DNA from: PALSA-1006 sp964532405 | GTDB taxonomy: Bacteria > Pseudomonadota > Gammaproteobacteria > Burkholderiales > Gallionellaceae | Length of the DNA: 64,000 bases | Direction: 5' to 3' | Assembly (NCBI GenBank): GCA_964532405.1 | Contig: CAZHIC010000010.1 | Location: 1 to 64,000, forward strand | In this document: piece after piece, positions 8,095-17,174 of the stretch | Layout: every line of letters starts with the position of its first letter | Position numbering within the stretch: the first letter of the stretch is position 1 | Position numbers and translations under genes: made by a program | Notes under the pieces: generated by a model | The model's input: only the letters and a program-made list of their open reading frames with translations | Told to the model about the DNA's origin: nothing | Database searches by the model: none

Positions 8095-9279
8095 TTATTG
8101 TTTTGCAGCGCGTTGTTCCAAGATTTCCACCGCAGGCAATGTTTTGCCTTCGAGGAACTCCAGGAATGCGCCGCCGGCTGTCGATATATACGACACTTTG
8201 TCGAATATATCGTATTTCTGAATGGCGGCGATGGTGTCACCGCCGCCCGCCAGTGTGAATGCTTTGGTGTTGGCAATCGCCATCGCAATCGTTTTGGTAC
8301 CTTCGCCGAACTGGTCGAATTCGAACACGCCGACAGGCCCGTTCCATACAACCGTACCGGCCTTCATGATGATGTCGGCAAGCTCTTGCGCAGACTTCGG
8401 ACCGATGTCAAAAATCATGTCATCGTCCGCCACGTCTCCCGCATTTTTCAACACGGCAGGTTCATTGGCATCGAATTTCTTGCCCACCACTACATCGACA
8501 GCGATAGGGATTGTCGCGCCACGCGCGGTCATCTTCTTCATCAACGCTTGTGCGGTTGGCACCAGATCGTCTTCGCACAACGATTTGCCGACGTTCTTGC
8601 CGACCGCCTTGAGGAAAGTATTGGCGATACCGCCGCCGACCACCAATTGTTCGCACTTTTCCGACAACGATTCCAGCACGGTCAGTTTGGTGGACACCTT
8701 GGAACCGCCCACGATGGCGACCATCGGGCGTGCCGGGTTGAGCAATGCCTTGGTCAGCGCTTCCAGTTCTTGCGTCAGCAAAATACCTGCCGCCGCGACA
8801 GGCGCATACTTGGCCACGCCATGGGTCGATGCCTCGGCACGGTGTGCGGTACCGAACGCGTCCATCACGAACACATCGCACAATGCCGCATATTTTTTCG
8901 ATGTTTCGTCGAGACTCTTTTTCTCGCCTTTGTTGAAGCGGCAGTTCTCCAGCAACACCAGTTCGCCTTCGGCAACTTCGAAGCCGCCATCTACCCAGCC
9001 CCTGATCAGGCGCACGGGTTTTCCCAGTTTTTTGGAGATCACATCGGCCACGGGCTTGAGCGAATTCTCTTCGGAATACACGCCTTCTTCAGGGCGTCCC
9101 AAATGGGAGGTCACCATCACTCGCGCACCGGCTTTCAGGGCGGCGTTGATCGTCGCCATCGACGATGTGATACGCGCATCGGAAGTAACTTTGCCGTCTT
9201 TGACAGGCACATTGAGATCGGAGCGAATTAAGACACGTTTGCCTTTAAGAGCCAAATCGGTCATTTTGATAACAGACAT
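8095..9279 (-). CDS. pgk: Phosphoglycerate kinase
   Basis: A 394-residue monomeric kinase exchanging phosphate between 1,3-bisphosphoglycerate and ADP. Family blocks seen: RVLIRSDLNVPVKDG near the N-terminus, HLGRPEEG, VDAFGTAHRAEAS (written here as part of VMDAFGTAHR), IVGGSKVSTK, WNGPVGVFE and the nucleotide loop GGGDTIAAI close to the end. It lies between gap and pyk and shares their direction. Between gap and pgk (about 90 bases) there is a GGGTTA...TAACCC inverted repeat. Confidence 0.97.
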   Translation of the reverse strand: MSVIKMTDLALKGKRVLIRSDLNVPVKDGKVTSDARITSSMATINAALKAGARVMVTSHLGRPEEGVYSEENSLKPVADVISKKLGKPVRLIRGWVDGGFEVAEGELVLLENCRFNKGEKKSLDETSKKYAALCDVFVMDAFGTAHRAEASTHGVAKYAPVAAAGILLTQELEALTKALLNPARPMVAIVGGSKVSTKLTVLESLSEKCEQLVVGGGIANTFLKAVGKNVGKSLCEDDLVPTAQALMKKMTARGATIPIAVDVVVGKKFDANEPAVLKNAGDVADDDMIFDIGPKSAQELADIIMKAGTVVWNGPVGVFEFDQFGEGTKTIAMAIANTKAFTLAGGGDTIAAIQKYDIFDKVSYISTAGGAFLEFLEGKTLPAVEILEQRAAKQ

Positions 9280-9341
9280 GTTTTTCCTTCTACAAACTTT
9301 GAAAAGACAGAGGGGGCGGATCTACCAGACCACCCCCTTGT

Positions 9342-9366
9342 GCTCGGCGGGTTACGCTACGCTAAC
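9342..9366. repeat. Small inverted repeat between gap and pgk
   Basis: The sequence GGGTTA-CGCTACGC-TAACCC forms a 6-bp stem with an 8-base loop. It lies in the gap-pgk spacer and resembles GGGTTA/TAACCC dispersed repeats of proteobacteria. It could affect mRNA processing between the two genes, but there is no T tract and no direct evidence. Confidence 0.4.
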
Positions 9367-9371
9367 CCACC

Positions 9372-10370
9372 TTACGCAATGTGACGAACTAGACGCATCA
9401 GGTTGCATGTATAACCGTATTCATTGTCGTACCAAGCCACCACTTTGACGAAAGTTGGATCCAGCGCGATACCGGCTTCAGCATCAAATATGGATGGCTT
9501 AGTGTAACCACGGAAGTCAGTGGAAACCACTTTCTCGTCGGTATAACCCAACACGCCTTTCAGCGGACCATTCTCGGAAGCGGACTTCATGGCCTTGCAG
9601 ATTTCATCGTAAGTCGCTGCTTTGTTCAGCTCAACGGTCAGGTCGACCACGGACACATCGGATGTCGGCACGCGGAAAGCCATACCGGTCAGCTTCTTGT
9701 TCAGCTCAGGAATCACCACGCCCACGGCCTTGGCAGCACCAGTGGACGAAGGAATGATGTTTTCCAGAATGCCGCGACCACCGCGCCAATCTTTATTGGA
9801 TGGACCGTCAACGGTTTTTTGCGTTGCCGTCGCTGCATGCACGGTAGTCATCAGACCACGCTTGATACCGAAGGTATCGTTCAACACCTTGGCAACGGGC
9901 GCCAAGGCATTGGTGGTGCAGGATGCAGCGGAAACGATTTTCTCGCCCTTGTAGGTGTCGTGATTTACGCCGTACACGAACATCGGAGTCGTGTCTTTGC
10001 AAGGAGCAGACATAACCACTTTTTTGGCACCTGCTGCAATGTGTTTCTGGCAGCCTGCGTCATCCAGGAAGAAGCCCGTGCATTCGATCACGATGTCCAC
10101 GCCCGCTTCGTTCCATTTCAGATTAGCCGGATCTTTTTCAGCGGTCAGACGGATAGTCTTGCCGTTTACCACCAGGTTGTTGCCGCTAACAGCAACGTCA
10201 CCGTTGAAACGACCATGCACGGAGTCGTATTTCAGCATGTATGCCAAATAGTCAGGTTCCAGCAGGTCATTGATGGCAACGACTTCAATTTCAGGAAAAT
10301 CCTTGGAGGCAGCGCGAAACACCATACGCCCGATACGACCAAACCCGTTGATACCTACTCTAATTGCCAT
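9372..10370 (-). CDS. gap: Glyceraldehyde-3-phosphate dehydrogenase, type I
   Basis: A 332-residue phosphorylating dehydrogenase. The NAD-binding motif GINGFGRIGR is at residues 7-16, Asp35 in AINDLL suggests preference for NAD, and the catalytic Cys151 lies in SAASCTTN. The substrate-binding blocks SSTGAAKAVG and AFRVPTSDVSVVDLT are present. It is the second gene of the cluster after tkt (34 bases downstream) with the operon reading tkt-gap-pgk-pyk-fba, so it serves glycolysis, gluconeogenesis and, if the organism is autotrophic, the Calvin cycle. Confidence 0.97.
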   Translation of the reverse strand: MAIRVGINGFGRIGRMVFRAASKDFPEIEVVAINDLLEPDYLAYMLKYDSVHGRFNGDVAVSGNNLVVNGKTIRLTAEKDPANLKWNEAGVDIVIECTGFFLDDAGCQKHIAAGAKKVVMSAPCKDTTPMFVYGVNHDTYKGEKIVSAASCTTNALAPVAKVLNDTFGIKRGLMTTVHAATATQKTVDGPSNKDWRGGRGILENIIPSSTGAAKAVGVVIPELNKKLTGMAFRVPTSDVSVVDLTVELNKAATYDEICKAMKSASENGPLKGVLGYTDEKVVSTDFRGYTKPSIFDAEAGIALDPTFVKVVAWYDNEYGYTCNLMRLVRHIA

Positions 10371-10404
10371 TTTCTCTCTCTCCCGTCGTTAATAGGTAAC
10401 AAGT

Positions 10405-12420
10405 TTACAACACGCCCTTAACGGTCTTTACCACGTTGTCTACGGTAAAACCGAAGTGTTTGAATAGTTCCGGCGCCGGTGCAGATTCTCCGAAGCAATC
10501 CATGCCGATAACCGCGCCTTCGAGGCCGACATATTTATACCAGAGGCCGGTTACACCCGCTTCAACGGCCACGCGCTTGATGCCCTTGAGCAATACGCTG
10601 TCTTTGTAGGCTTGATCTTGACGGTCAAACACGTTGGTCGATGGCATGGAAACCACGCGCACCTGGATGCCTTCTGCGGCCAATACTTTTTGTGCGTCCA
10701 TCGCCAGTGCCACTTCCGAGCCCGTAGCGATGATGATGGCTTGCGGCTTGCCGTTAGCGGCTTCCGACAGCACATATCCGCCCTTGCGGATATTGGCGAT
10801 TTGCGCCGCATCGCGTTTTTGGAATGCCAGATTTTGACGGCTGAAGATCAGCGAAGAAGGGCCGGTCATACGCTCGACAGCACAAATCCACGATACCGCA
10901 GATTCCACGGTGTCGCACGGACGCCAAGTATCCATATTGGGAATAAAGCGTAGCGTGGTGGTTTGTTCGACTGGCTGGTGGGTCGGGCCGTCTTCGCCCA
11001 GACCGATAGAGTCGTGGGTGAAGACGTAAATCACGCGTTGCTTCATCAGCGCGGCCATACGCAGCGCGTTGCGCGCATATTCCGAGAACATCAGGAAAGT
11101 GCCGCCGAACGGCAGCAAGCCGCCATGTAATGCCATGCCGTTCATGATTGCAGACATACCAAACTCGCGCACACCGTAGCTGATGTAGTTACCGGGCTTG
11201 GAGCCATGCACATGATGTGCGCCGGTCCAGTTGGTCAGGTTAGAGCCAGTCAAATCGGCAGAGCCGCCCAAAAACTCTGGTAGCGCGGGGACTAATGCGT
11301 TGATGGCGTTTTGTGAAGCCTTGCGAGTGGCGATGGTTTCAGCCTTGGCATTGATCTGCTCCAGCGCGGCAGCGGCAAATTCAGTCCAATTTCCCGGCAA
11401 ATCGCCCTGCATACGGCGAGTAAATTCAGCCGCTTCTTCAGGGAAGGCTTTCTTGTATTCGGCAAATTTGTTGTTCCACAGCTTTTCCAAGCCTTCGCCT
11501 TTGGTGCGCGCATCCCATGCTTCGTACACATGCTTTGGAATCTCGAACGGAGGGTAGTTCCAGCCGATATGCGCGCGTGTTGCCGCGATTTCGGCATCGC
11601 CCAACGCTGCGCCGTGCACATCGTGAGTGCCTTCCTTGTTAGGAGAACCGGCACCGATGACAGTCTTGCAGCAGATCAGTGTAGGTTTGTCAGTAACGGC
11701 CTTGGCCGCCTCGATAGCCGCATTGATCGCTTTGGGATCATGCCCTTCAACGTCGGCAATAACGTGCCAACCGTAAGCCTCAAAACGCTTGGGAGTATTG
11801 TCGGTAAACCATCCGCCCACATGGCCGTCGATGGAAATGTCATTGTCATCCCAAAATGCAGTGAGCTTGCCCAGACCCCATGTACCAGCCAGCGCGCAAG
11901 CTTCATGCGAGATACCTTCCATCATGCAGCCGTCGCCCATAAACACGTAAGTGCGGTGGTCGACGATCTTGTGGTCGGGTTTGTTGAATTCGTTGGCCAA
12001 CAGCTTTTCCGCCATCGCCATACCTACCGCGTTGGTGATACCTTGACCCAACGGGCCAGTGGTGGTTTCAACACCGACGGTATAACCATATTCGGGGTGA
12101 CCCGGAGTTTTGGAGTGCAGCTGACGAAAACGCTTCAACTCGTCCATCGGCAGGTCGTAGCCTGTCAAATGCAACAGCGCGTAAATCAACATTGAGCCGT
12201 GACCGTTAGACTGCACGAAGCGATCCCGGTCTGCCCATTTCGGATTGGCCGGGTTATGGCGCAGGTGGTGGTTCCACAAGACTTCGGCGATTTCCGCCAT
12301 ACCCATAGGTGCGCCCGGATGACCGGAATTTGCCTTTTGCACGGCATCCATCGCAAGTGCGCGGATCGCACCAGTTACATCATTAAACTTGGGGGGGTTT
12401 ACATTACGCGCCACAGCCAT
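10405..12420 (-). CDS. tkt: Transketolase
   Basis: A 671-residue thiamine-diphosphate enzyme moving two-carbon units between sugar phosphates. The N-terminal block NSGHPGAPMG, the cofactor-binding GDGCMMEGISHE, the pyrimidine-domain EDGPTHQPVEQ and the C-terminal domain are all present, and the length is standard. AGGAGG lies 8 bases before ATG 12420. It is first in the tkt-gap-pgk-pyk-fba cluster. Part of its coding sequence (11957-11983) is repeated exactly near the left edge of the window. Confidence 0.97.
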   Translation of the reverse strand: MAVARNVNPPKFNDVTGAIRALAMDAVQKANSGHPGAPMGMAEIAEVLWNHHLRHNPANPKWADRDRFVQSNGHGSMLIYALLHLTGYDLPMDELKRFRQLHSKTPGHPEYGYTVGVETTTGPLGQGITNAVGMAMAEKLLANEFNKPDHKIVDHRTYVFMGDGCMMEGISHEACALAGTWGLGKLTAFWDDNDISIDGHVGGWFTDNTPKRFEAYGWHVIADVEGHDPKAINAAIEAAKAVTDKPTLICCKTVIGAGSPNKEGTHDVHGAALGDAEIAATRAHIGWNYPPFEIPKHVYEAWDARTKGEGLEKLWNNKFAEYKKAFPEEAAEFTRRMQGDLPGNWTEFAAAALEQINAKAETIATRKASQNAINALVPALPEFLGGSADLTGSNLTNWTGAHHVHGSKPGNYISYGVREFGMSAIMNGMALHGGLLPFGGTFLMFSEYARNALRMAALMKQRVIYVFTHDSIGLGEDGPTHQPVEQTTTLRFIPNMDTWRPCDTVESAVSWICAVERMTGPSSLIFSRQNLAFQKRDAAQIANIRKGGYVLSEAANGKPQAIIIATGSEVALAMDAQKVLAAEGIQVRVVSMPSTNVFDRQDQAYKDSVLLKGIKRVAVEAGVTGLWYKYVGLEGAVIGMDCFGESAPAPELFKHFGFTVDNVVKTVKGVL

Positions 12421-12485
12421 TTTACAGCCTCCTAAAAAACATCCTGAATGTCGAGTTGAATTGTTATTACGCCAAAAGAACGGTA

Positions 12486-12514
12486 ATTATGCCGCAGCGA
12501 CTTGTTTAGGGCAA
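12486..12514 (-). promoter_or_regulatory. Possible sigma-70 promoter for the tkt operon
   Basis: Read on the minus strand, TTGCCC and CATAAT are separated by 17 bases, about 65 bases before the tkt start. Match to consensus is moderate. It is the only reasonable promoter I noticed between the NtrX-like gene and tkt. Confidence 0.35.
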
Positions 12515-12540
12515 CAACGGCATTACAACAACCTTGGAAT

Positions 12541-13176
12541 TTATTGTTCCGGGCTATCGGTGCTTTTTTTAAAGGGTTTGATTCCCAACTGTTTTAATTT
12601 CCGATATAGATGGGTACGTTCGATACCTGCTTTTTCGGCCAACTGCGTAATATTGCCATTTTCCTTTTGCATTTGATAATTAAAGTACGCGCCATCAAAA
12701 TGCTCGCGCGCTTCACGCAATGGCAGATCCAATGGTAACGCGACCATTACCATTCCCTTTGCCCCCTGAGCCTCTAACTTTTCTTCCTGCGGCAACAATA
12801 GCGGCATCCCCTGTTGCAACGCCTTTACCACGGTCTTTAGCAATTTTTGCAAGGCGATCGGCTTTTCTAAAAAATCCATCGCACCGACCCGCGTTGCCTC
12901 CAGTGCCGTCTCTATCGTGCCGTGGCCAGACATCATCACCACGGGCATCGTGAGCAGTTGTTGCGCCGCCCATTCTTTGAGCAAAGTTAGACCGTCCGTA
13001 TCTGGCATCCAAATGTCCAACAACACCAAATCCGGTGTGTGATTTAAACGGAACGAACGTGCCTGTGCGGCATTTTCTGCCAAATGCACACGGTAGCCTT
13101 CGTCAAACAGAATTTCGGAAAGCAATTCCCGAATCCCGATTTCATCATCCACCACGAGTATTTCTTTTATTGACAC
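12541..13176 (-). CDS. Response regulator, NtrX-like without AAA+ domain
   Basis: A 211-residue protein with a receiver domain (acidic DDE near residue 10, phospho-acceptor Asp in LVLLDIWMPDTDG, conserved Lys in FLEKPI) and a C-terminal Fis-type helix-turn-helix (GNITQLAEKAGIERTHLYRKLKQLGI). The spacing between the two is only about 50 residues, so the sigma-54-activating AAA+ domain of true NtrX is missing. It starts at GTG 13176, overlapping the last base of the NtrY-like kinase stop codon, so it is translationally coupled to its partner. It probably binds DNA directly upon phosphorylation. The target genes are unknown. Confidence 0.88.
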   Translation of the reverse strand: MSIKEILVVDDEIGIRELLSEILFDEGYRVHLAENAAQARSFRLNHTPDLVLLDIWMPDTDGLTLLKEWAAQQLLTMPVVMMSGHGTIETALEATRVGAMDFLEKPIALQKLLKTVVKALQQGMPLLLPQEEKLEAQGAKGMVMVALPLDLPLREAREHFDGAYFNYQMQKENGNITQLAEKAGIERTHLYRKLKQLGIKPFKKSTDSPEQ

Positions 13177-15305
13177 TATGCCACCTCCATTTCTTGCGCC
13201 AACGGTAGGCTGACCGCCACTTGCGTGCCACCCGAAGATTTATTTTCTATCGCTATTCTGCCGCCGTGTTCTTCAACGATCTTTTTTACAATCGGCAATC
13301 CCAATCCCGTACCTTTTGTTTTTGTCGTCATATAAGGTTCAAATATTCGAGCCAGAATGTGTTCTTGAATACCAGTACCGTTATCGCTCACCATCAAATG
13401 GAATTCGCTCGAAGTACTCATGGTGGACAGCACAATTTGAGGCTGATCGGTATGTTGTAGCGCATCATGCGCGTTATGTAGCAGGTTATGCACGACTTGA
13501 CGCAGCCGCGTCGCATCACCGTTCAGCCACATCTGGCTTGCTCCCAATTGCAAGGTAATCGGACTGCTGTTGGCTTCATACAACCCCATTACTTCGCTCA
13601 ATAATTGATGCATATCCAACAGCACCAATTTGGGCGCGGGCGCACGCGCATAGTCCGCAAAATCAGACACCATATTTTTCATGGCCGCGACCTGACTAAC
13701 GATAGTCTGGGTTGCCCGCTGCAACAACTTGGCATCGTGTTCATCCAGCTTGGCACTTAACTTGTGTTGCATTCTTTCTGCTGACAACTGGATGGGCGTG
13801 AGCGGATTTTTGATTTCATGTGCCAGCCTGCGCGCTACCTCGCCCCATGCCGCCTGCCGTTCCGCCTGCAACAAGTGCGTGATGTCGTCAAACACGATCA
13901 CGTAACTGCTATCCATTGCCGTTGTTAAACGGGTTCCGCGCAGCAACAACATCTGCTCGCCGTTTTTACTTAGCCGCCCGATCTGTTTTTGCCACTCGCT
14001 TCCTGCCGATTCGGCCGCTGTTGTCTCCACCGCCTCCACAAAAGAACGCAGCAATACATGCTCGGACACTATTTCGGATAATGCTTTGCCATTCATATTG
14101 CGCAAGGGCGTGCCCAATATTTGCTCGGCGCTGGCATTGACCAGACGCAATCTGAACTGCTCATCGACCACGATGACCCCGGAAGACAGATGCGTCAAAA
14201 TACTTTCCAAGTAACCTTTCGCATTTTCTACTTGGCTTTGTTGCTTTTCGCTTAATTTCTTCGCGTCCGCCAACTGCGCCGTCATCTGGTTGAACATTCC
14301 CGTCAATGCACCCAATTCATCGCGGCTTTGCACAGGATAGTTCCCGGAAAAATTGCCCTGCGCTACCGCGCGCGTCCCTTCCGCCAGCGCGGCCAAAGGC
14401 GAACTTAAACGCCCGCTCAAGAAGAAGGCGGCCGACACGGCGCTTAACAACACGATCAACAATGACAGCGTGAGCGTGATCCCATATAAGCGCTTGAGCC
14501 CCAATCGCGATAACGTCAATTCCTGATAATCGCGGTATACCGCCTGTACGGTCTCTGCATCGCTTGAAAACTGTTGCGGGACCGGCTGCAAAATCTGCAA
14601 TACCCGTCGCTCATCCGGGGAATGACCGCCACTTATCGGCACCAGTATTCGCAAAACCAAATGATTGTCCGGAAGAGCGTCTACTGAACTAAATATCCCC
14701 TGCTGAATTGCTTCACGCAACATTTGTTGATCGGGAATGCTTTGTAACGACTTTTTGCCCGGCATGGAAGACACGAGCAACTTCCCCTCCACATTAAAGA
14801 TCGCCGCTTCCTGAGCTTCAGCTTTGTCGACCAAACGCACCAGCGTCACGCCATAGCGGTCCGGAGTTTGCTCCGCCAAAATCAAAGAAAGCAACTTGCC
14901 CTTTTTTCCCAGTTCTTTCAGTCCCGTCTCCAACGAATTGCGCCCCAGATTAAGCCCTCCTTCCAGTGCTTTTTCCACGCGAATATCGAACCATGACTCG
15001 ATGCTTTTCCCCAGAAATTGCACCGATACGGCATACATCAACAAACCCGGCAGAATGGCGATCAGAGAAAAGAATATCGTGAGTCGCAACATCAGTTTTG
15101 CGCCAAAAACTTGCTCTTTCAATTTGATGCGCAATTGCCATAACTGATATCCCACCAAGGCACATAGCCCCAGCGCCAGCACGCCCGTCAATATCAACAA
15201 ACTGGAATAATGATGCGAAAAAAGGGCAGTATTGGCGCTGGCGCTCGACAACAAATAGAGCAACGCGACGCCGATCAGTCCGCAGATGATGATCAGATAT
15301 TTCAC
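13176..15305 (-). CDS. NtrY-like membrane sensor histidine kinase
   Basis: A 709-residue sensor kinase. Order of parts: several N-terminal membrane helices (first two within residues 1-60, another near 75-100), a periplasmic or variable region, a further membrane helix (ITLTLSLLIVLLSAVSAAFF), a HAMP linker, a PAS-like region (VIVVDEQFRLRLVNASAEQILG), the H-box RRLAHEIKNPLTPIQLSAER, and a full ATPase domain (N-box NLLHNAHDAL, DNGTGI, GTGLGLPIVKK). It starts at GTG 15305, overlapping the DUF4390 stop by four bases (GTGA). It presumably phosphorylates the response regulator encoded next; the signal is not known. Confidence 0.92.
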   Translation of the reverse strand: MKYLIIICGLIGVALLYLLSSASANTALFSHHYSSLLILTGVLALGLCALVGYQLWQLRIKLKEQVFGAKLMLRLTIFFSLIAILPGLLMYAVSVQFLGKSIESWFDIRVEKALEGGLNLGRNSLETGLKELGKKGKLLSLILAEQTPDRYGVTLVRLVDKAEAQEAAIFNVEGKLLVSSMPGKKSLQSIPDQQMLREAIQQGIFSSVDALPDNHLVLRILVPISGGHSPDERRVLQILQPVPQQFSSDAETVQAVYRDYQELTLSRLGLKRLYGITLTLSLLIVLLSAVSAAFFLSGRLSSPLAALAEGTRAVAQGNFSGNYPVQSRDELGALTGMFNQMTAQLADAKKLSEKQQSQVENAKGYLESILTHLSSGVIVVDEQFRLRLVNASAEQILGTPLRNMNGKALSEIVSEHVLLRSFVEAVETTAAESAGSEWQKQIGRLSKNGEQMLLLRGTRLTTAMDSSYVIVFDDITHLLQAERQAAWGEVARRLAHEIKNPLTPIQLSAERMQHKLSAKLDEHDAKLLQRATQTIVSQVAAMKNMVSDFADYARAPAPKLVLLDMHQLLSEVMGLYEANSSPITLQLGASQMWLNGDATRLRQVVHNLLHNAHDALQHTDQPQIVLSTMSTSSEFHLMVSDNGTGIQEHILARIFEPYMTTKTKGTGLGLPIVKKIVEEHGGRIAIENKSSGGTQVAVSLPLAQEMEVA

Positions 15306-15940
15306 GGCTTGGATGCCTCTGCATTTTCTGATAGATTGGATTGCACTGGCCAGCTGTATCTTTCGGATTCAAGATTCCAGTCGTCATTGGTTAACGCGCT
15401 GACTTGCAGTGGCTTCGGAAGCTGGGATGTATCCAGGCGCATTTGCGCAAAGGCGGCGTACCTAGTTTCGCTTTTAAGCAACTTGGCCACATACCCGCCG
15501 CCGCCGGTAAATGCCGATGCGGGTATCGGCGGCGCAGACTGGTGCCCCAGTACGCGCAAAGCACTTTCCAGATTAGAGAACCCCTGAAAAAGCGTACCGC
15601 GCGATATTCGATATTGCCGCGTCAAGGCGTTGTAGAACAATTTGGTGGTTTGTTCATTTTGAATAACGGCACTATCCAACCAGTACCAGCGCGAACGCGT
15701 GATTGTCAGTTCGCTGACAAAATTGAGGGTGACCCCATGTTTGAGCGCCTCGGCAACCGTAGGGGGCAGCGTGATCTTGAAATCCGCGAATATTTCATAA
15801 CCTTCCTCGACGGCATGCATCTCGGCTTTTGCGACAACAATACCTTCCGCGTTTGCAACGGATGTGCAGACGCAGAGCAGCAATAATAGCTTGCCAAGTA
15901 GGTTAAGAATTTTTTTGCAACAACGCATAAAAAAATCCAT
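15302..15940 (-). CDS. DUF4390 family exported protein
   Basis: A protein of about 212 residues with an N-terminal signal peptide (hydrophobic ILNLLGKLLLLLCVCTSVANA) and a mostly beta, otherwise featureless mature part containing WYWLDSAVIQNEQTTKLFYN and YRISRGTLFQGFSNLESALRVLG, which fit the DUF4390 family. The start at 15940 overlaps the end of rsmB by 38 bases; ATG 15928 is an alternative and no convincing ribosome-binding site decides between them. It lies between rsmB and the NtrYX-like pair, a placement common in betaproteobacteria. Its function is unknown; export suggests a periplasmic or envelope role. Confidence 0.8.
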   Translation of the reverse strand: MDFFMRCCKKILNLLGKLLLLLCVCTSVANAEGIVVAKAEMHAVEEGYEIFADFKITLPPTVAEALKHGVTLNFVSELTITRSRWYWLDSAVIQNEQTTKLFYNALTRQYRISRGTLFQGFSNLESALRVLGHQSAPPIPASAFTGGGGYVAKLLKSETRYAAFAQMRLDTSQLPKPLQVSALTNDDWNLESERYSWPVQSNLSENAEASKP

Positions 15941-17174
15941 CGTGCTGGTCGTTGGGCAACAATTGCCCGTTATTCAGGTCGTGCGCAGCAATCGTGACTT
16001 GATGCGCATCTTTATGCCGGGACAAAAAAATCTCGATGACTTGCTGATTTTCACGGGCAAAAATCGAGCATGTCGCGTAGAGCAATTTACCATCTCTGGC
16101 CAATAGCGGCCATAAAGCATCCAGAATCTGCTCTTGTTGTCTGGCAAAACTTTCGATATCCGAGGGTCTGCGCAACCATTTTATGTCGGGATGGCGGCGC
16201 ACGACACCCGAGGCGGAACAAGGGACATCGGCCAATATTCTCTCGAACGCTTTGCCGTCCCACCAGTTGGCCGGCTCGGTCGCATCGCCACAAATCAGCG
16301 TCGCCTCTAATTTCAAACGTTGCAGATTTTCCCGTACCCGTTGCAGACGCTGTTCGTCTTTATCCACCGCGACCAGGTCAATGTCGCAGGATTCGAGCAA
16401 ATGCGCACTTTTCCCGCCCGGTGCGGCGCAGACATCCAACACGCGCATACCCTTATGTACGTCCAGCAGGCTCGCCGCATGTTGTGCCCCGGCATCTTGT
16501 ACGGACACCGTTCCATCAAAGAACCCGGGTAATTTGTCAACCGCCAGCGGGTTTGTTAACTGCAAGGCATTCGGGGAAATGAGTTGCGCGGCAATATCCA
16601 GCGACATCAATTGTGCCAAATATTGTTTAGGTGTCGAGCTGCGCGCATTCACGCGCAACGTCATCGGCGGATGCCGATTCCCGGCTTCCAGAATAGACCC
16701 GGCTTTTTCTCCATATTGCGTTTTGACGGCATCGATCCACCACTGCGGATAGGAATATCGTCCCTCTTCAGTCTTGGTTGCCAGCTGAATAAGCGCTGCT
16801 TGTTTGCGCAAAAAATTGCGCAACACCGCATTCACCAAGCCACCCGTCGCGATATTGATATTCTTGGCTGCGCTCACCGCATGATCGACAACGGCATATT
16901 TTGCCGCTTTGCTGTACTGCAACTGATATAGCGCGACCATCAGCAGATCCCGCAGCCGCGAGTCTTGCAGCGGTTTGCTCAATAGCGCATCCAGTATCTT
17001 GGTGAGTTGTCCGTAGAAGCGCAGGGTGCCATAGCTGAGATCCTGCAGCGCCCCCCGCTCCTGAGGTGAAAACCCAGCATGACTGCGCAACGTCTCGCTT
17101 ATTACCTGATTTAAATTGCGCCCAGCCAGTACTTGGCCGACAGCGGTTGCAGCGAGTTGTTGAACGATATGCAT
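15903..17174 (-). CDS. rsmB: 16S rRNA (cytosine-967-C5)-methyltransferase
   Basis: A 423-residue RNA methyltransferase with an N-terminal NusB-like domain and a C-terminal Rossmann methyltransferase domain. The SAM loop is DVCAAPGGKSAHLLE; the two catalytic cysteines lie in DVPCSASGVVRRHPD and LLYATCSIFARENQ. It methylates C967 of 16S rRNA. Its start at ATG 17174 overlaps the last base of the fmt stop, and its end overlaps the DUF4390 start. The def-fmt-rsmB order is widespread in proteobacteria and points to a translation-linked operon. Confidence 0.95.
   Translation of the reverse strand: MHIVQQLAATAVGQVLAGRNLNQVISETLRSHAGFSPQERGALQDLSYGTLRFYGQLTKILDALLSKPLQDSRLRDLLMVALYQLQYSKAAKYAVVDHAVSAAKNINIATGGLVNAVLRNFLRKQAALIQLATKTEEGRYSYPQWWIDAVKTQYGEKAGSILEAGNRHPPMTLRVNARSSTPKQYLAQLMSLDIAAQLISPNALQLTNPLAVDKLPGFFDGTVSVQDAGAQHAASLLDVHKGMRVLDVCAAPGGKSAHLLESCDIDLVAVDKDEQRLQRVRENLQRLKLEATLICGDATEPANWWDGKAFERILADVPCSASGVVRRHPDIKWLRRPSDIESFARQQEQILDALWPLLARDGKLLYATCSIFARENQQVIEIFLSRHKDAHQVTIAAHDLNNGQLLPNDQHDGFFYALLQKNS

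Noticed and set aside
6975..9448. Open frames of 377-427 residues antisense to pyk and pgk
   Set aside because: Mirror frames of well-supported operon genes; no domain recognised.
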